Positions 22,491 to 33,740 of a DNA stretch of 64,000 bases are shown here, piece by piece. Within the stretch, counting starts at the first letter, position 1, and each line of letters opens with the position of its first letter. The translations under genes and the position numbers were made by a program. The notes beneath the pieces were generated by a model. The model was given only the letters and a program-made list of their open reading frames with translations, was not told the origin of the DNA and searched no databases. The stretch comes from Brassica napus. Lineage: Eukaryota > Streptophyta > Magnoliopsida > Brassicales > Brassicaceae. The stretch lies in the NCBI RefSeq assembly GCF_020379485.1, contig NC_063452.1, positions 56,813,338 to 56,877,337 on the forward strand, read 5' to 3'.

Positions 22491-24489
22491 TAACCCCAAT
22501 AATGCTTAGTGTCTGTTTGTTTGATACATAATGAAAATTTGTATTGCATTTTACCATGAATGAGTTAGGAACTCTTAATGGTGTTGTAGGGTTTCTTAGT
22601 GTCTCCGATCTTAAATCCCCAATCGTTAAAGAATGAGATGGCGGAAAGAGCTTCGTCGACGTAAAATTTATCTAACGACGGAGACCCTAGCAGAGGCAGA
22701 AGGGAAGTCGTGGTGAACCATCTAACGTAATTAAATTTATATTATACAAAAAAAAGATAATGGGTTAATATCACAATGACCCATGGTAGTCATGTCCCGT
22801 TAATGGTACCCTTTGCAGATTTCTTTCACTGGTGGCAGCATATTTAACGACCTTAGTTAGCAAAAATATTTAACGACCTAATGATTAGCCTTATATGTAA
22901 TGATTAGCCTTATACGTAATCAATTCGAGGTGGAATCATATAGTCAAAATTTAATGTCTCATTCGAGGTGGAATCATATAGTCAAAATTTTCGTGAAAAC
23001 TTGTAATGATTAGCCTTATATGTAATCCTGGGAAAAATTAAGAAAAAGGTAACTCTAAACCGATGAAATGAAATTTTGATATTGTAGCTAAAAGTCAAAT
23101 AAAATCATTTTCGTTTGGAAAGGTAAGCATAACCATAAAATTAAAACAGTCTTGCTCTTTTTATAGCTTTTTTTTTTAGAATGAAATCATTTGCTTCTAC
23201 AAAAACCTTCAAAATATAATATCTTTAGTCGGTTATACTTCCAAGTCAAGTTTTTTTTTTTGTTCACAAAAGTCAAGTTAATTTATAAAAGTTAAATAAA
23301 AAGAAAAATACGCTTGGATTTAAGAATAAAAAATGAATTGATGAAACTGAAAGTGAAAGTGAAATGGATACCTGAATTGTATTGTCACCGAAGACGTCTT
23401 GATAAAATATATTCATGCCTAAAAAATTTACATTAGGTAACTACTTTTAGTGTTGATTATAATATTTTAATATTAACTATAATTTGGTTAAATTTTTTTT
23501 AAAAAATTAACATAAATAAGAGTTTGTTTCCATAAAGTTAGATTTATAAATTTTATATTTATTAATTTCGTTTTTCTAAAAAATTATATGTGTAGTTTAC
23601 AAAAAATAGAGTTACACTGATACATTAAAAAAAAACTATGGATCCCCTCTAGCAATGGGTCCTGGGCGGGTGCACTGCTGGCCTCTTGTCATCAGCAGGC
23701 CGTGTGTAATGTACAGTAATATGTATGTTTTTTTTTTTTTTTTTTTTTTTTTTGAACACACAGTAATATGTATGTAACCTACAATTCTGAGGCATTGTAA
23801 CTTGTAAAATTATCAGTTTTTAACTCAAGATAAAAAAAAGATTATCAGTTTTTTTTCTGTCGAATAATCTTCGACGCGAATATCCCCCGAGGATACGTAA
23901 ACAAAAGTACAAAGCTGAAAAGTCAACGCAACAAACTTTTTCAAAAAGTCAACTCAGCAAACGGCTATGATATGAAGCTTTGCCGCTTTGACCAGCGGGC
24001 TCGCCTTCATTTTGCCCACTATTTACTTATCGTTTTGAAAAGCAGTAAGCAAACGGGAAACTCTTGTGTTTAAAATGCTTCCACCATCATTATTCGTATG
24101 GACCTTCCATTAGTTCTTCTGTGTTGATTACGCTTCGTAAAAACTGATCGTAAAATTAATATTTGTGCCTCATATCGGATTTTTTAAGATTATTTACCAT
24201 TAGAAGCAAACGGGATCTACAGTTATTGTAATCTGGACGCACAAACGCCTAAGACGGTTGGCTGATAGAGAGTGACGACTGACAGATCTAGCTTCATTGT
24301 GTGTCAAAATATTCAACGAGAACAAGGTCAGTAGTTGAAAAATATTAACATGTGATTTAATTCAACATAACATATATATATATGAATTTTTTCAAAAAAA
24401 AAAAACTTATATATGAACGTACAATCGTTACTTTTGTTGATAGGGAAAGAGTGCATAGTATTATGATTCATGAGAGTGCATAGTTGAAA
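22491..24489. other. gene-poor stretch
   Basis: No gene recognised. Contains the interspersed direct repeats at 22870-23025, a pure T-run at 23729-23753, and a TCAACGCAACAAAC/TCAACTCAGCAAAC pair near 23920-23960. Confidence 0.5.
22870..23025. repeat. interleaved short direct repeats
   Basis: AATGATTAGCCTTATAYGTA occurs three times, and ATTCGAGGTGGAATCATATA followed by GTCAAAATTT occurs twice in between, so two different units alternate. Confidence 0.85.
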
Positions 24490-25058
24490 CCAAGCCGACA
24501 ACCACGAAACAGAACAGACAAATCAGGAGAATGATCCTGCTGCGACTGAGAAAATCAACACTTTTGATGAAGACACAGTGGTGCACCTTACTGATGGTGA
24601 TTTGGAAGGAGATCATTCTGGTGTTGACTCGGATTCACTATCTCTGAAGCTGATTCAAACCAAACCATTCATGGATCTGAATCTGATATTGCTGAAGAAG
24701 AGATGATTCTTTCTGAACCAGAAGGATCTGTACCTGCTCCAGCTTCTCCTCTTCCTTTTGAAGAGGCTACAGTAAATTAACACAGATCCACCATCTCCAT
24801 TTGTAGCAGAGTCCATCTCAGCTCAGTTTCCAAGACCAAACAAATCAGCATCAAAGAACTCGGCTATGAAGGTGGACAATGTCGGTACTACTAACAAGGA
24901 GAACAACATGTAAATGGTGATGATGAATCTTGTTAACAGTGATGATAATGGAGAGAGCAAAGGCGAGGCAAAGAAAAAGAAGGTGGAGATCGATGAAGAG
25001 AATTTGAAAGATGTTAGCATGAGGAAACTCGTGAAAATGGTGAAGGAACTTCATTTAT
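24490..25058 (+). pseudogene. second acidic-protein gene copy, 3' half (At5g17160-like)
   Basis: Bases 24492-24790 align with 7645-7945 of the first copy (shared GGTGATTTGGAAGGAGATCA, CTGGTGTTGACTCGGAT). Unlike that copy it continues into a Lys/Glu-rich C-terminus: NKENN, then a stop, then ESKGEAKKKKVEIDEENLKD and MRKLVKMVKELHL with TAA at 25056. The frame is broken by a 1-base loss near 24630 and by stops at 24779 and 24908. It lacks the 5' part. Together the two copies cover the whole ancestral gene. Confidence 0.65.
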
Positions 25059-25770
25059 AAAATCATTTTATCAGAATTTATAAATTACTTATAACTGTTA
25101 TTGAATCATTTATTAAGGTTTATAACTTCATTAATAAAATTTTGATTTTTTATAAAATCATTTGTAAATGCTTATAGATCTGTTTATAATTGTAATATAT
25201 TTCTGAAGATTTATAAATAATACACAATTATATCACACTTCTTGTTATACATATATCAAAATAGATGTCATTTAAGTGATTTTTGATTACATTACGTTTA
25301 TATGTGAAATCTTATAAGTATTGTTCTAATTTTGATGAGATTTTATATTTTTATTTATTTATATAAATTCGAAAATAAAAGTAATTCTAGAATCATCATC
25401 TTCAATAATTTTATTTAGTACTTTAATCAGATTTAAAAATAAAATAAAAATAATTGTTATTTTAACGATTAATTGTATTATTAAGTCATGTAACCAAAGA
25501 CTTGTAAACAATGTGAACAATAAAACATAAAATTTTATTAAAAAAAAATTGTTTGTAAATGCTTATAATACTATTTGTAATTGTAGAAGTGTATATTTGT
25601 AAGGATTTATAAATCATACAAAAATTATATCACTCTTATATTAAAAGATACATTATTTAAGTGGTTTTTGGTTACATGTATGTATGTTCATAGGTGAAAT
25701 TTTGAATGGTTGATGATTTTAGATTTTTATTTAAAATAAAAAGTAATTTTGCAATAAATTATCTTTAATT
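25059..25770. other. AT-rich spacer left of the MULE
   Basis: Very AT-rich. It contains a roughly 370-400 bp degenerate direct repeat (TTTGTAAATGCTTATA, then TAAGTGRTTTTTGRTTACAT, near 25160-25300 and 25550-25680). No gene. Confidence 0.5.
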
Positions 25771-26368
25771 TTAATATTTGGGTTTTTTGCAAAAGTTACT
25801 CAAAACTTGGAGTCAAACAGAAAACTAACATTTTCTTTTGACTCCTTTTTTTTTTGAGATTTTAACCCCACACATACATTTTATCTACGAAAATGCCATT
25901 AACATTTTTTTTTTTTCGAAAATGGCTTCTTTACTGTCTCAACCTCATCTTCTTCAATTATTTACAATATTGCCACTGCAATGAATAGTGGCAACAACCT
26001 TGTACGAACTGTTTGGAGCTTTTAATGCCTTTTAATGCACGTAAATCTCTTTACACTCTCTCTGTTTCAATTGTTATGAACTAAAAACAACATTTCTTTC
26101 ACTTTCTCTCTATATTCATCCAAAAAACTCAAGCTTTTGATTCAAAATATGGGCTATGGTTGACAGAGCCATATTTCTTTCGTTTTGACTTACGGTTGCT
26201 TTCGTTTGAGGTTCTGGGTGGTTGGAGAAGACCCTGTGTGCAAACGAAGTCATCTCACCTAGTTTAAGGTACGAATTTGAATTTTTTTTCAAGATCTGTT
26301 CGCGTAGAAGACTTACTAGTAAGTCATCTGTATGTAGAAGACTTACTGATGAGTCTTCTGGTCAAACG

Positions 26369-27064
26369 GACGACTTAAATTAAGTCGTCCAGCTTTGTTT
26401 GTTAAAAAAAAACACTCCAGACGACTTATATATAAGTCGTCTACGAGAAACGAGCTAGTTTTGCATTTGACCGAATCGTGTCAGATCTTTGACTATTTCT
26501 GGACGACTTATAATTCAGTCGTCTCTGGGAAACTTAAAATTTCAATATTTTATGAAAACTTGACGACTTACGTGTAAGTCGTCCTAAGTTAGTTTTGTAA
26601 TTGAAAAATAAAACTTGAAATTTAACTTTCTCCAGACGACTTAGATGAAAGTCGTCCAGCTAAACGACTTAATTTAAGGTCGTCCGGGATAAGCAAGGTT
26701 TGACCAGAAAATTGGGAAAAATTCTGGACGACTTTGCTTTCCCCTGACGACTTTAAATTAAGTCTTCTGGAGGGACGACTTTATATTAAGCCGTCTGGTT
26801 AAAGTTAAATTATGAAGTTTTATTTTTCAATTACAAAACTAACCTAGGACGACTTACACGTAAGTCGTCAAGTTTTCATAAAATATTGAAATTTTAACTT
26901 TCCCAGAGACGACTGAATTATAAGTCGTCCAGAAATAGTCAAAGATCTGACACGATTCGGTCAAATGCAAAACTAGCCCGTTTCTCGTAGACGACTTATA
27001 TATAAGTCGTCTGAAGTTTTTTTTTTAACAAACAAAGCCGGACGACTTAGAATTAAGTCGTCCC
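26369..27064. repeat. large inverted repeat upstream of MURA
   Basis: The left arm (about 26369-26640) and the right arm (about 26795-27064) are inverted copies of about 270 bp separated by roughly 155 bp. Shared phrases include GAGAAACG[A/G]GCTAG and GACCGAATCGTGTCAGATC. Each arm contains its own smaller GACGACTT palindromes, so the structure is palindromes within a palindrome. Confidence 0.88.
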
Positions 27065-27214
27065 TTTTAATTTTCAATTGCAAAAGTGACCTCTTTAGAC
27101 GACTTACCTTTAAGTCTTCTGGACGACTTAATGCTAAGTCTTCTGCGGCAATGTTTATTGAACTTCTTCATTTTCTCTATGTTTACTAATGTGTTTTATT
27201 TTGAATATTTGCAG

Positions 27215-29632
27215 ATGATTTTTCAGTTACATGCAGTGTATGGAGAATGGTTGTTGAGAGATTTCCGTTGGGATTTTGTGGTTGATGATCTCAAAGGAGC
27301 AAGATTGTTTTTATTGAATGAAGATTCAACACATGCTGAACTTGTTGCAATGGCTCAAGAAGATTATAACATGGACATGAGAACAGTGAGTGTGGAGATT
27401 AGCTACTCATTACCAGCAGAAATGATGATGGCTCCAGGCAGTCTTCCCATTCATGTTACAAGTGATAGACAAGTTCGAAACTTGCTGGAGATACTCAAAA
27501 CCCATAGAGTATGTCTTTGTGTATCAAGCCGCAGCAAGGTCGAAACGGTTTCAGAGAAAAGGGATATTGATGAAGCTGGTGAATGGGAAAAAGATGTTGG
27601 TGATAATGATGAAGCTGGTGAATGGGAAGAAGATGTTGGTGATGATGATGAAGCTGGTGAATGGGAAGAAGATGTTGGTGATGATGATGAAGCTGATGAA
27701 TGTTTTGAAGATGTATGTGATAATGAGTTTGTTGAAGATGAAAATCAAGATGGGGAGGAGGAAAATGGGGAGGAGGATGCTGATAATTCTATTGTTGGTG
27801 AAACGGATCAGAATGGTGGGGATTACAGTCTTTATGGAAAGGTTCCAGATGAGGACGAGGAAGATGATGATAATATTTGTTTTGAAGAAATCCAAAAGAC
27901 ATATGCTAAGACAAATGCTATTGAAGGAGGAAAATCGAATGGTACCAGTATCTATGTCAACCAGAGTTTTGTTAGCAAGGGTGCACTGCTTTCAGAGCTG
28001 CGGTTGGCAGCAGTGAGGGGTAAGTTTTCTTTCAGATTATACAAATCAACGAAAACTCTCGTTGTGGCAACATGTCGGGTTAGCTATTGTGGATGGAAGG
28101 TCAGAGCGAGTGTCAAACATGGGACAAACACGTTTTGGGTAACAAAGTATGTGGAAAAACATTTATGCTCAGTGGGAGACCGAATCGCTCAGCGGAGACA
28201 CTGTACTCCGAAGTATGTAGGTAGTCTTTTCATTGATCGTGTTGGAATCATTGATGGGATAACTCCGCAGCATATCACTGATGCAATGAGGAACATGTTT
28301 GGCATGGCGCTTGATTACACCACTTCATACAGAGCACTGTTATATGCACAAAGATTGGTGAGAGGATCAGCAGAAGAAGGGTATTCGCGTCTGGCATCAT
28401 ATCTCGAGCAAATCTCCATTGCAAATCCTGATTCTATCACGGCGATAGAACTTGATTCTATGAAAAGATTTAAGTATCTATTTCTCTCTTTTGGAGCTTC
28501 TATCAAAGGTTTTAAGTATCAGAGAAGGGTCATTGTGGTGGATGGAACTCACCTAAGTGGAAAGTATGGAGGAACTATGTTAGTTGCAGCCGCACAAGAT
28601 GGCAATTTTCAGATATTCCCATTGGCTTTTGGGATCGTGGATGAGGAAGATGTACCTTCTTGGGAATGGTTTTTCACAAAATTGGCTAGTTGTATATCTC
28701 ATGACAAGCCTCTGGTGATAGTCTCCGACCGGCACAAGGCCATTAAAAGTGTGTGTGATAAGGTGTTTCCTTGGGCAACCCGAGGAATATGTTATTATCA
28801 CCTTCAAGATAACATTGTCAAAAAGTTTAAAGGGAAACATCTCATGTACTTGGTGAAAGGGGCTGCTTATGCTCACACGGTTTACGATTTTGACCGGTAC
28901 ATGGCTGAGATACGGAGTGCAAACCCGGAACTTGCAACGTATTTGGAGAAAGCCGACGTCAGGCTATGGTCAAGGGTTTATTGTAAGGGGAACAGGTTCA
29001 ACATAAAAACAAGCAACATTGCTGAATCTATTAATTCCGCACTGAAGCGAGCAAGAGGATTTCCGATTACGTTCCTGCTGGAGTTCATAAGGCAGAAGTT
29101 AGGAAAATGGTATTGGAAAAGGAGACAAGATGCTTTGAGTCTCACAACTGAACATAGCCGGGGTGTTGAATACTTGCTTGCTGTTCGAGAAGAGATAGCG
29201 GATACGATGACGGTCGAACCAATTGATGGATGGCATTTCTTTGTCAAAGGTGGCAAAATGGACTGTGTGGTTGATTTGGAACATGCAAAGTGTGATTGTG
29301 GTGTCTATGGAGTGGAGAAAATACCTTGCTCTCATGCTATAGCTGCTGGAACACATGCTGGTTTGCATATCTCCACACTTGTATGTCCACTGTACTCAAA
29401 GAATTATCTGTATGCAGGATACTCAGAGAATATATATCCTATCGTGTCACAACATATTGAGGAACGAAAATGCTTTCCTCCAGAACTAAAGCGTGGTCAG
29501 GGGAGACCGAAGAAATCAAGATGGCAATCTTGGTTGGAGCTATCTAGGATGAGAGGACACAAACCCAGGAAGAAACACAGGGCACAGAGATGCTCAAACT
29601 GCAAGGAAACTGGCCATACGAAACCACAATGA
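27215..29632 (+). CDS. MURA-type MULE transposase
   Basis: ATG 27215 is chosen because it directly follows an intron-like acceptor TTTGCAG. The frame is open further upstream, but that part only translates palindromic repeats. The protein has 805 residues. Order of parts: N-terminal region; an acidic tract with four 13-residue repeats (DEAGEWEEDVGDD type); the MuDR DNA-binding region with CGWKV and KHLCSV; the DDE core (VVDGTHLSGKYGG, VIVSDRH, EWFFTKL); a SWIM zinc finger (CDCGVYGVEKIPCSH); and a C-terminal zinc knuckle that stops short. The knuckle reads CSNCKETGHTKPQ then TGA, exactly where the last ligand Cys is expected. Catalysis of cut-and-paste transposition in the nucleus is inferred from the family. 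No internal stop or frameshift is seen, so the enzyme may be active apart from the knuckle. Confidence 0.9.
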   Translation: MIFQLHAVYGEWLLRDFRWDFVVDDLKGARLFLLNEDSTHAELVAMAQEDYNMDMRTVSVEISYSLPAEMMMAPGSLPIHVTSDRQVRNLLEILKTHRVCLCVSSRSKVETVSEKRDIDEAGEWEKDVGDNDEAGEWEEDVGDDDEAGEWEEDVGDDDEADECFEDVCDNEFVEDENQDGEEENGEEDADNSIVGETDQNGGDYSLYGKVPDEDEEDDDNICFEEIQKTYAKTNAIEGGKSNGTSIYVNQSFVSKGALLSELRLAAVRGKFSFRLYKSTKTLVVATCRVSYCGWKVRASVKHGTNTFWVTKYVEKHLCSVGDRIAQRRHCTPKYVGSLFIDRVGIIDGITPQHITDAMRNMFGMALDYTTSYRALLYAQRLVRGSAEEGYSRLASYLEQISIANPDSITAIELDSMKRFKYLFLSFGASIKGFKYQRRVIVVDGTHLSGKYGGTMLVAAAQDGNFQIFPLAFGIVDEEDVPSWEWFFTKLASCISHDKPLVIVSDRHKAIKSVCDKVFPWATRGICYYHLQDNIVKKFKGKHLMYLVKGAAYAHTVYDFDRYMAEIRSANPELATYLEKADVRLWSRVYCKGNRFNIKTSNIAESINSALKRARGFPITFLLEFIRQKLGKWYWKRRQDALSLTTEHSRGVEYLLAVREEIADTMTVEPIDGWHFFVKGGKMDCVVDLEHAKCDCGVYGVEKIPCSHAIAAGTHAGLHISTLVCPLYSKNYLYAGYSENIYPIVSQHIEERKCFPPELKRGQGRPKKSRWQSWLELSRMRGHKPRKKHRAQRCSNCKETGHTKPQ

Positions 29633-29639
29633 ACACAAC

Positions 29640-30060
29640 CAGTTGACTAGTTGTCCAGACGACCTAAATTTAAGTCGTCCAGTCTTGATTACCCGTCCAG
29701 ACGACTAAATTTTTAGTCGTCCAGTGTATTTTATTTTTAGACGACTTTCTACTAAGTCGTCTAGTGTATTTTATTTTTAGAAGTCCAGTGTAAGTCGTCC
29801 AGTTGGAAAACCTTCCAGACGACTTATAATAAGTCGTCTAAACCTTCTAGACGACTTATTTGTAAGTCGTCCAGTTGGAAAACCTTCCAGACGACTTATA
29901 ATAAGTCGTCCAAACCTTCTAGACGACTTATTTGTAAGTCGTCCAGTTGGAAAACCTTCCAGACGACTTATAATAAGTCGTCCAAACCTTCTAGACGACT
30001 TATTTGTAAGTCGTCCAGTTGGAAAACCTTCCAGACGACTTATTTCTTCCAGACAACTTA
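29640..30060. repeat. palindrome array with a 72-bp tandem unit
   Basis: From 29811 a 72-bp unit (starting CCTTCCAGACGACTTATAAT) repeats about 3.2 times at 29811, 29883, 29955 and 30027. Each unit holds two short palindromes. It separates the 3' ends of the convergent MURA and Ulp1-like genes. Confidence 0.92.
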
Positions 30061-30263
30061 TATATTTACAAATCTATACAAAGACAAACTGAAATACAAA
30101 TACTTCGCTCGTTAAAAAATCATGTTCAAATACAAAGACAAGTTCAAATACAAACACAAATCTAATCATACATGCCCACGAACTTATCACCATCCACATT
30201 TTCTTTCAAATGCTGATCAACAAGCTCCTTCCATATATCCACCGCCATGTTATCCCTCATTTT

Positions 30264-33200
30264 CTACGCGTTGCACCTAGCAAAGTCTTTAGGGTCAGAG
30301 GAGACCCCAAGAGCATGACATTCAATGTACTTTACAGCGTACACGCCACAATCACCATTGTTGGCCGTGGGTACACCTTTCAGCGGTCTCTCATATGTGT
30401 ATGGCTCCAACCCGTATTTGACCTGTATTTCGTCGGTGGCTGCGCACTCAACAAGCAGATAAGGGACCATCTGGAGAAAAGGCTCCATTATCGCATCCCA
30501 TGCGTCTGGTACACTAGATGAAGGTATGCTGTCCCAGACGACTATGTGCCTCTTAGGGATCGATATCCAGATAGCAACCCAATGATTGTCGTTCAAGTTC
30601 ACTGGCGCATAGATATCATCAATGTCCTTCCCCCACTTCTTGTTTGATTGGCAAAATGAAGGTATTGATCCGTCATAAAAATTCGACGCCCCACCAGGTA
30701 GAACTCTTCCTAAACCTTTGTGATCAGGTTCCGATGTTTTGAAGAGCTGATACTGCTCTCTCCAAGACTGGGAAAAGTTGTGATCCAGGAAGCACATTCG
30801 CTCGCTCCTGAAAGCTTGTGGGTTCTCCTGATACCTCTGCCTTAGCACATTAATCCAAGCATCTATATGCTGCATATTAAATATAACAAGTTAGAAGTTA
30901 CCAGACGACTTAAATATAAGTCGTCTACGTGGTCGTCCAAGTAGACGACTTTCCAGACGATTTATCTTTAAGTCGTCTGGAAAGTAGTCTACTTGGACGA
31001 CTTTGTAGACGACTTAAATCGTGTGCAGAAGACTTACGCAGTCTTCCAGCCATTCTCTGGCTGTCCGGAGGAAGTGGTACCACATTGTTGGTGATGTACG
31101 TGGTTTGTCCTCGGTCTTAGTTAAATAATGACTGCAAACAAAAAAGCAATCAGTTTTGGACGACTAAATCAAGCTATTATGGGTAAAGCAATCACTTACG
31201 GATCAGTTTTCAACCAATCAGCGAGTTCCTTCAACTTATCTTTGTTTACTGGCGGAAATGGATTATAGGCTGCCACTTTATCTTTTTTTTTCTCTGCCGT
31301 ATAAGGAGATCTCACAGTGGGAGCAGGTTTCTTCGCTCGTTTACTCTTTGCACGCTTGTCCAATACAACCAGGCTCGGTTCTGAAACTGGATCGCTTGGC
31401 TCGGTGGAAGCGAGGCTCGGTTGTTGATCGGTGGAAGCGAGGCTCGGTTGGTGATCGGTGGAAGTGACAGCAACAATCTCTTTGGAGGTGACACCATCTG
31501 CTTTATCCTCCGGCAAGATCTTATATACCGAGTTCGCCTCGGTTGCTGTATCCTCCGGCAACCATCTCTGCAATAAAAGTTGCACACAAGTTAACCCTGG
31601 ACGACTTAAATAAAAGTTGTCTGGACGACTAGTTGACCCTGGACGACTTAAATATAAATCGTCTGGACGACTAGTTGACCCTGGACGACTTAAAATTAAG
31701 TCTTCCGTGGTCAACTAGTCGTCCAGACAACTTACGTTTAAGTCGTCCAGGGTCAACTAGTCGTCCAGACAACTTTTACAGTCGTCTGGACAACTAGTTA
31801 ACCCTGGATTTGATACTAATCTCTTTGATTTGAGGAGGCTGTTTCTTTTGAGGAGGAAGCTGTTTCTTTTGAGGAGGAGGAGGAGGCTGTTTCTTTTGAG
31901 GAGGAGGCTGTTTCTTTTGAGGAGGAGGAGGAGGCTGTTTCTTTTGAGGAGGAGGAGGCTGCTGTTTGGTTTGATGAGGAGGAGGCTGGTTACTAACCAC
32001 GGTTTCATTGGCATGAGGGGTAGCCTGTTTGTTACTACCCCCGGTTTCTTTGGCAAGAGGGGTAGGCTGTTTATCTTGAGGGGTAGCCTGATTGGTTAGA
32101 GGTGGAGGGGTAGCCTGATTGGTGACACCAACCTTCTTCTCCACAGCTTCCAATCTATCGGACAACTTCCTAATCTCCCTCATGCACTTCTTAAAACCTT
32201 CTTTCATGCAGTCAGCTACGCCCTTGAACATAATTTCCAAATCCTCTCTGGTCACCCCTCTAGCCTCTTCTCTAGCCTCTTCACTAGCCACTTTAGGAGC
32301 CTCTTTACGAGCTTTCTTCCGAGGTCTTGGATTGTCTTCCTCCTCCTCCTCCAACACAACCATCTCTTTGGCTTTCTTCGATGGAGTCACAACCTTAGGT
32401 TTTGTATAGACCTTAGTACCAGTGACTTCCCAGCAATCCATGGTCCACTTCCACGGTCTCCGCTCATACATGACTTTAATGATGTTCTCCGCGGGCAGGT
32501 CCTCAACATCAGAGTCCCATTTTGGCCACATTTCACTAATGTCCTTCTCAACAAAGTTGATCACGCGGGTCTGCAGTAAATAGAAGAATCGAGTTAGATA
32601 AGTCGTCCAGCTGGACGACCTTCCAGACGACTTATTATAAGTCGTCTGCGCAGTCTTTTGGATTGAAGTAAATACCTGACTCAAGATAACAGCTTTCATT
32701 GATCTGCGGCCTCTGCTGCCCTCGTAAGCCAGTATCGGTGGAGACGGACTGTCTGCTCTGGGACCACCAATACTAGCACCCAATTCCGGCATAGCTGTGT
32801 ACGCCCAGACCTGAAGAACTTGTATAAACCCATCCACGGTGTAACAGCCAGTAATTTCTTTGTTCCACAAAGAGTCCATCAGCACCTTAAACGCGACTCT
32901 CCCCCATGGATAATTCTCAAACCGTTCTAAATCCATCACTAGCCTTGCCAGAGTAGATCGTGTAGCGGTTGAAAACTTTCTCCCTTCAATGAATCCAGTG
33001 AAGATGGAGAGGTACGCGAGCCGCTTGCGATCTTCCCTGGACCAATCCCCGCATCTCTTCAGTGCTGCTATTATCTGATCAGTAGTTGGCCCAGCTTCCA
33101 GATGAACTCCCAGCATCCCCCAGAAAGAAACCATCTCTTGGGTAACGTCACATTTTGGTGTCTCAAGGTCCTCGATGTACTCGCAGTTTAGACCAGTGAG

Positions 33201-33740
33201 GTTTTCAAACTCTAACAGTGAAAACCTCAAAGGTTCTGGACCAACGAGAGACCACATCTCATACTTCTTCTTAATGTCCAGCTTGAAACTGAGCATGTAG
33301 TGAACCAGCCTTGAAGCCCAACCAAATCCCTGCTCCTTGAACTTGATGAAAACTCCCAAACTCGACTCCTTCAACTCTTCAAATTCGTCATCAGTAAGAG
33401 GTTCCCTAAGAGCAGTATGCAACTTGCTGTTATCCGTATGATACGAAATGCTATTGTGGGCTTCTGGCTCTTCCCCTGATGTGTATAACCTACGGGGGAG
33501 TTCTGGAATATCCATCTTTTTTGTCTGCAAAATAATCAAAGACAACAATATAAGTCCAGACGACTTAGTAGACGACTTAAATTTAAGTCGTCTGGAAAGT
33601 CTTCCAAATGGACGACTTATATTTAAGTCATCTACTAAGTCGTCCAGTTGGAAGACTTTCCAGACGACTTAAATTACTTACAAGTCTTCCAGTACAAAGC
33701 GGACCTGATTAGTCGCAGAAGGAGTTGGAGTACTCGTCAT
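30264..33740 (-). CDS. DUF1985/Ulp1-like C48 protease gene of the MULE, premature stop
   Basis: Six exons join in frame with GT-AG introns: 33705-33740, 32676-33524, 31803-32570, 31200-31567, 31038-31131 and 30264-30869. The N-terminal half is a DUF1985 region (FSLLEFENLTGLNCEY). Then come a basic/acidic stretch, a low-complexity PPPQKKQ tract (31830-32100), and a C-terminal Ulp1 (SUMO-protease) fold with catalytic His in NDNHWVAIWI, Asp in VVWDSIPS and Cys in NNGDCGVYAVKY. A TAG at 30264-30266 stops the protein; 33 more sense codons stay open in the same frame to a TAG at 30162-30164, so the natural end seems lost. The full length would be about 940 residues. All five introns contain GACGACTT-type motifs. 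It runs convergent to MURA. Its role in MULE biology is unknown; deSUMOylation of host factors is a guess. Confidence 0.82.

Noticed and set aside
27086..27214. Upstream in-frame extension of the transposase
   Set aside because: It translates palindromic repeat DNA and a T-rich intron-like tract; an acceptor TTTGCAG sits right before ATG 27215.
27551..27895. Hydrophobic Ile/Phe-rich antisense ORF
   Set aside because: It is the reverse frame of the acidic repeats of the MURA gene; its composition is forced by the sense strand.
26240..30060. Regularly spaced palindromic repeats resembling a CRISPR array
   Set aside because: The sequence is plant nuclear DNA, spacing and repeat length vary, and the repeats belong to a transposon with its own target duplication.
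31794..32099. Arg/Leu-rich plus-strand ORFs opposite the proline tract
   Set aside because: They arise from the low-complexity PPPQKKQ coding repeat on the minus strand.
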